From: Hyphomicrobiales bacterium | GTDB taxonomy: Bacteria; Pseudomonadota; Alphaproteobacteria; Rhizobiales; Aestuariivirgaceae | Direction: 5' to 3' | Length of the DNA stretch: 5,874 nucleotides | Assembly: GCA_027031305.1 (NCBI GenBank) | Contig: JALVRJ010000124.1 | Location: 1-5,874, forward strand | In this document: one piece after another, positions 5,830 through 5,874 of the stretch | Position numbering within the stretch: position 1 is the stretch's first letter | Layout of the letters: every line of letters begins with the position of its first letter | Translations under genes and position numbers: made by a program | Notes under the pieces: model-generated | What the model was told of the DNA's origin: nothing | The model's database searches: none | What the model saw: the letters and a program-made list of their open reading frames with translations, nothing else

Positions 5830-5874
5830 GTCTGACCGGTGAAACCGTCCCGCGCCCCACTCAAGCCCTTGCTT

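Overview
The window looks like chromosomal DNA of a GC-rich alphaproteobacterium. Its genes are a B12-dependent ribonucleotide reductase (NrdJ), an NDUFA12-family complex I accessory subunit, a single-subunit MlaD and a DUF2155 periplasmic protein. That set, and the housekeeping block NDUFA12-MlaD-DUF2155, is typical of Rhodospirillales-like Alphaproteobacteria. This placement rests on remembered family distribution, not on a search. No tRNA, rRNA, CRISPR array or insertion sequence was seen.

Layout. Positions 2120 down to 1 (minus strand) hold the N-terminal two thirds or so of nrdJ, which runs off the left edge. Its reading frame is broken once, near 1322-1331, where about 32 nt that the family always carries are missing. 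Positions 2121-2816 are a long divergent intergenic region. On the minus side it has a TTGACA promoter element and a roughly 180-nt nrdJ leader with nested inverted repeats. On the plus side it has an extended -10 element (TGGTATAAT) followed by a second cluster of long inverted repeats. Plus-strand genes follow: NDUFA12 (2817-3227), mlaD (3304-3756), a 278-bp hairpin-rich gap, a class I SAM-dependent methyltransferase (4035-4799) and a DUF2155 protein (4853-5803). The last 71 bases are non-coding and contain a possible promoter for the next gene.

The plus-strand genes serve the cell envelope: the inner-membrane respiratory complex, phospholipid transport between membranes, and a periplasmic protein of unknown function. 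NDUFA12 and mlaD are close enough to be co-transcribed. The methyltransferase and DUF2155 form a second close pair, with their own strong ribosome binding site after the gap.

The points most worth a second look are the frame-breaking deletion through the substrate-specificity loop of NrdJ, the ordered multi-helix leader in front of nrdJ, and the mutually exclusive inverted repeats upstream of NDUFA12. The two RNA proposals come from reading base pairing by eye and have no covariation support. No clearly new protein system is visible.
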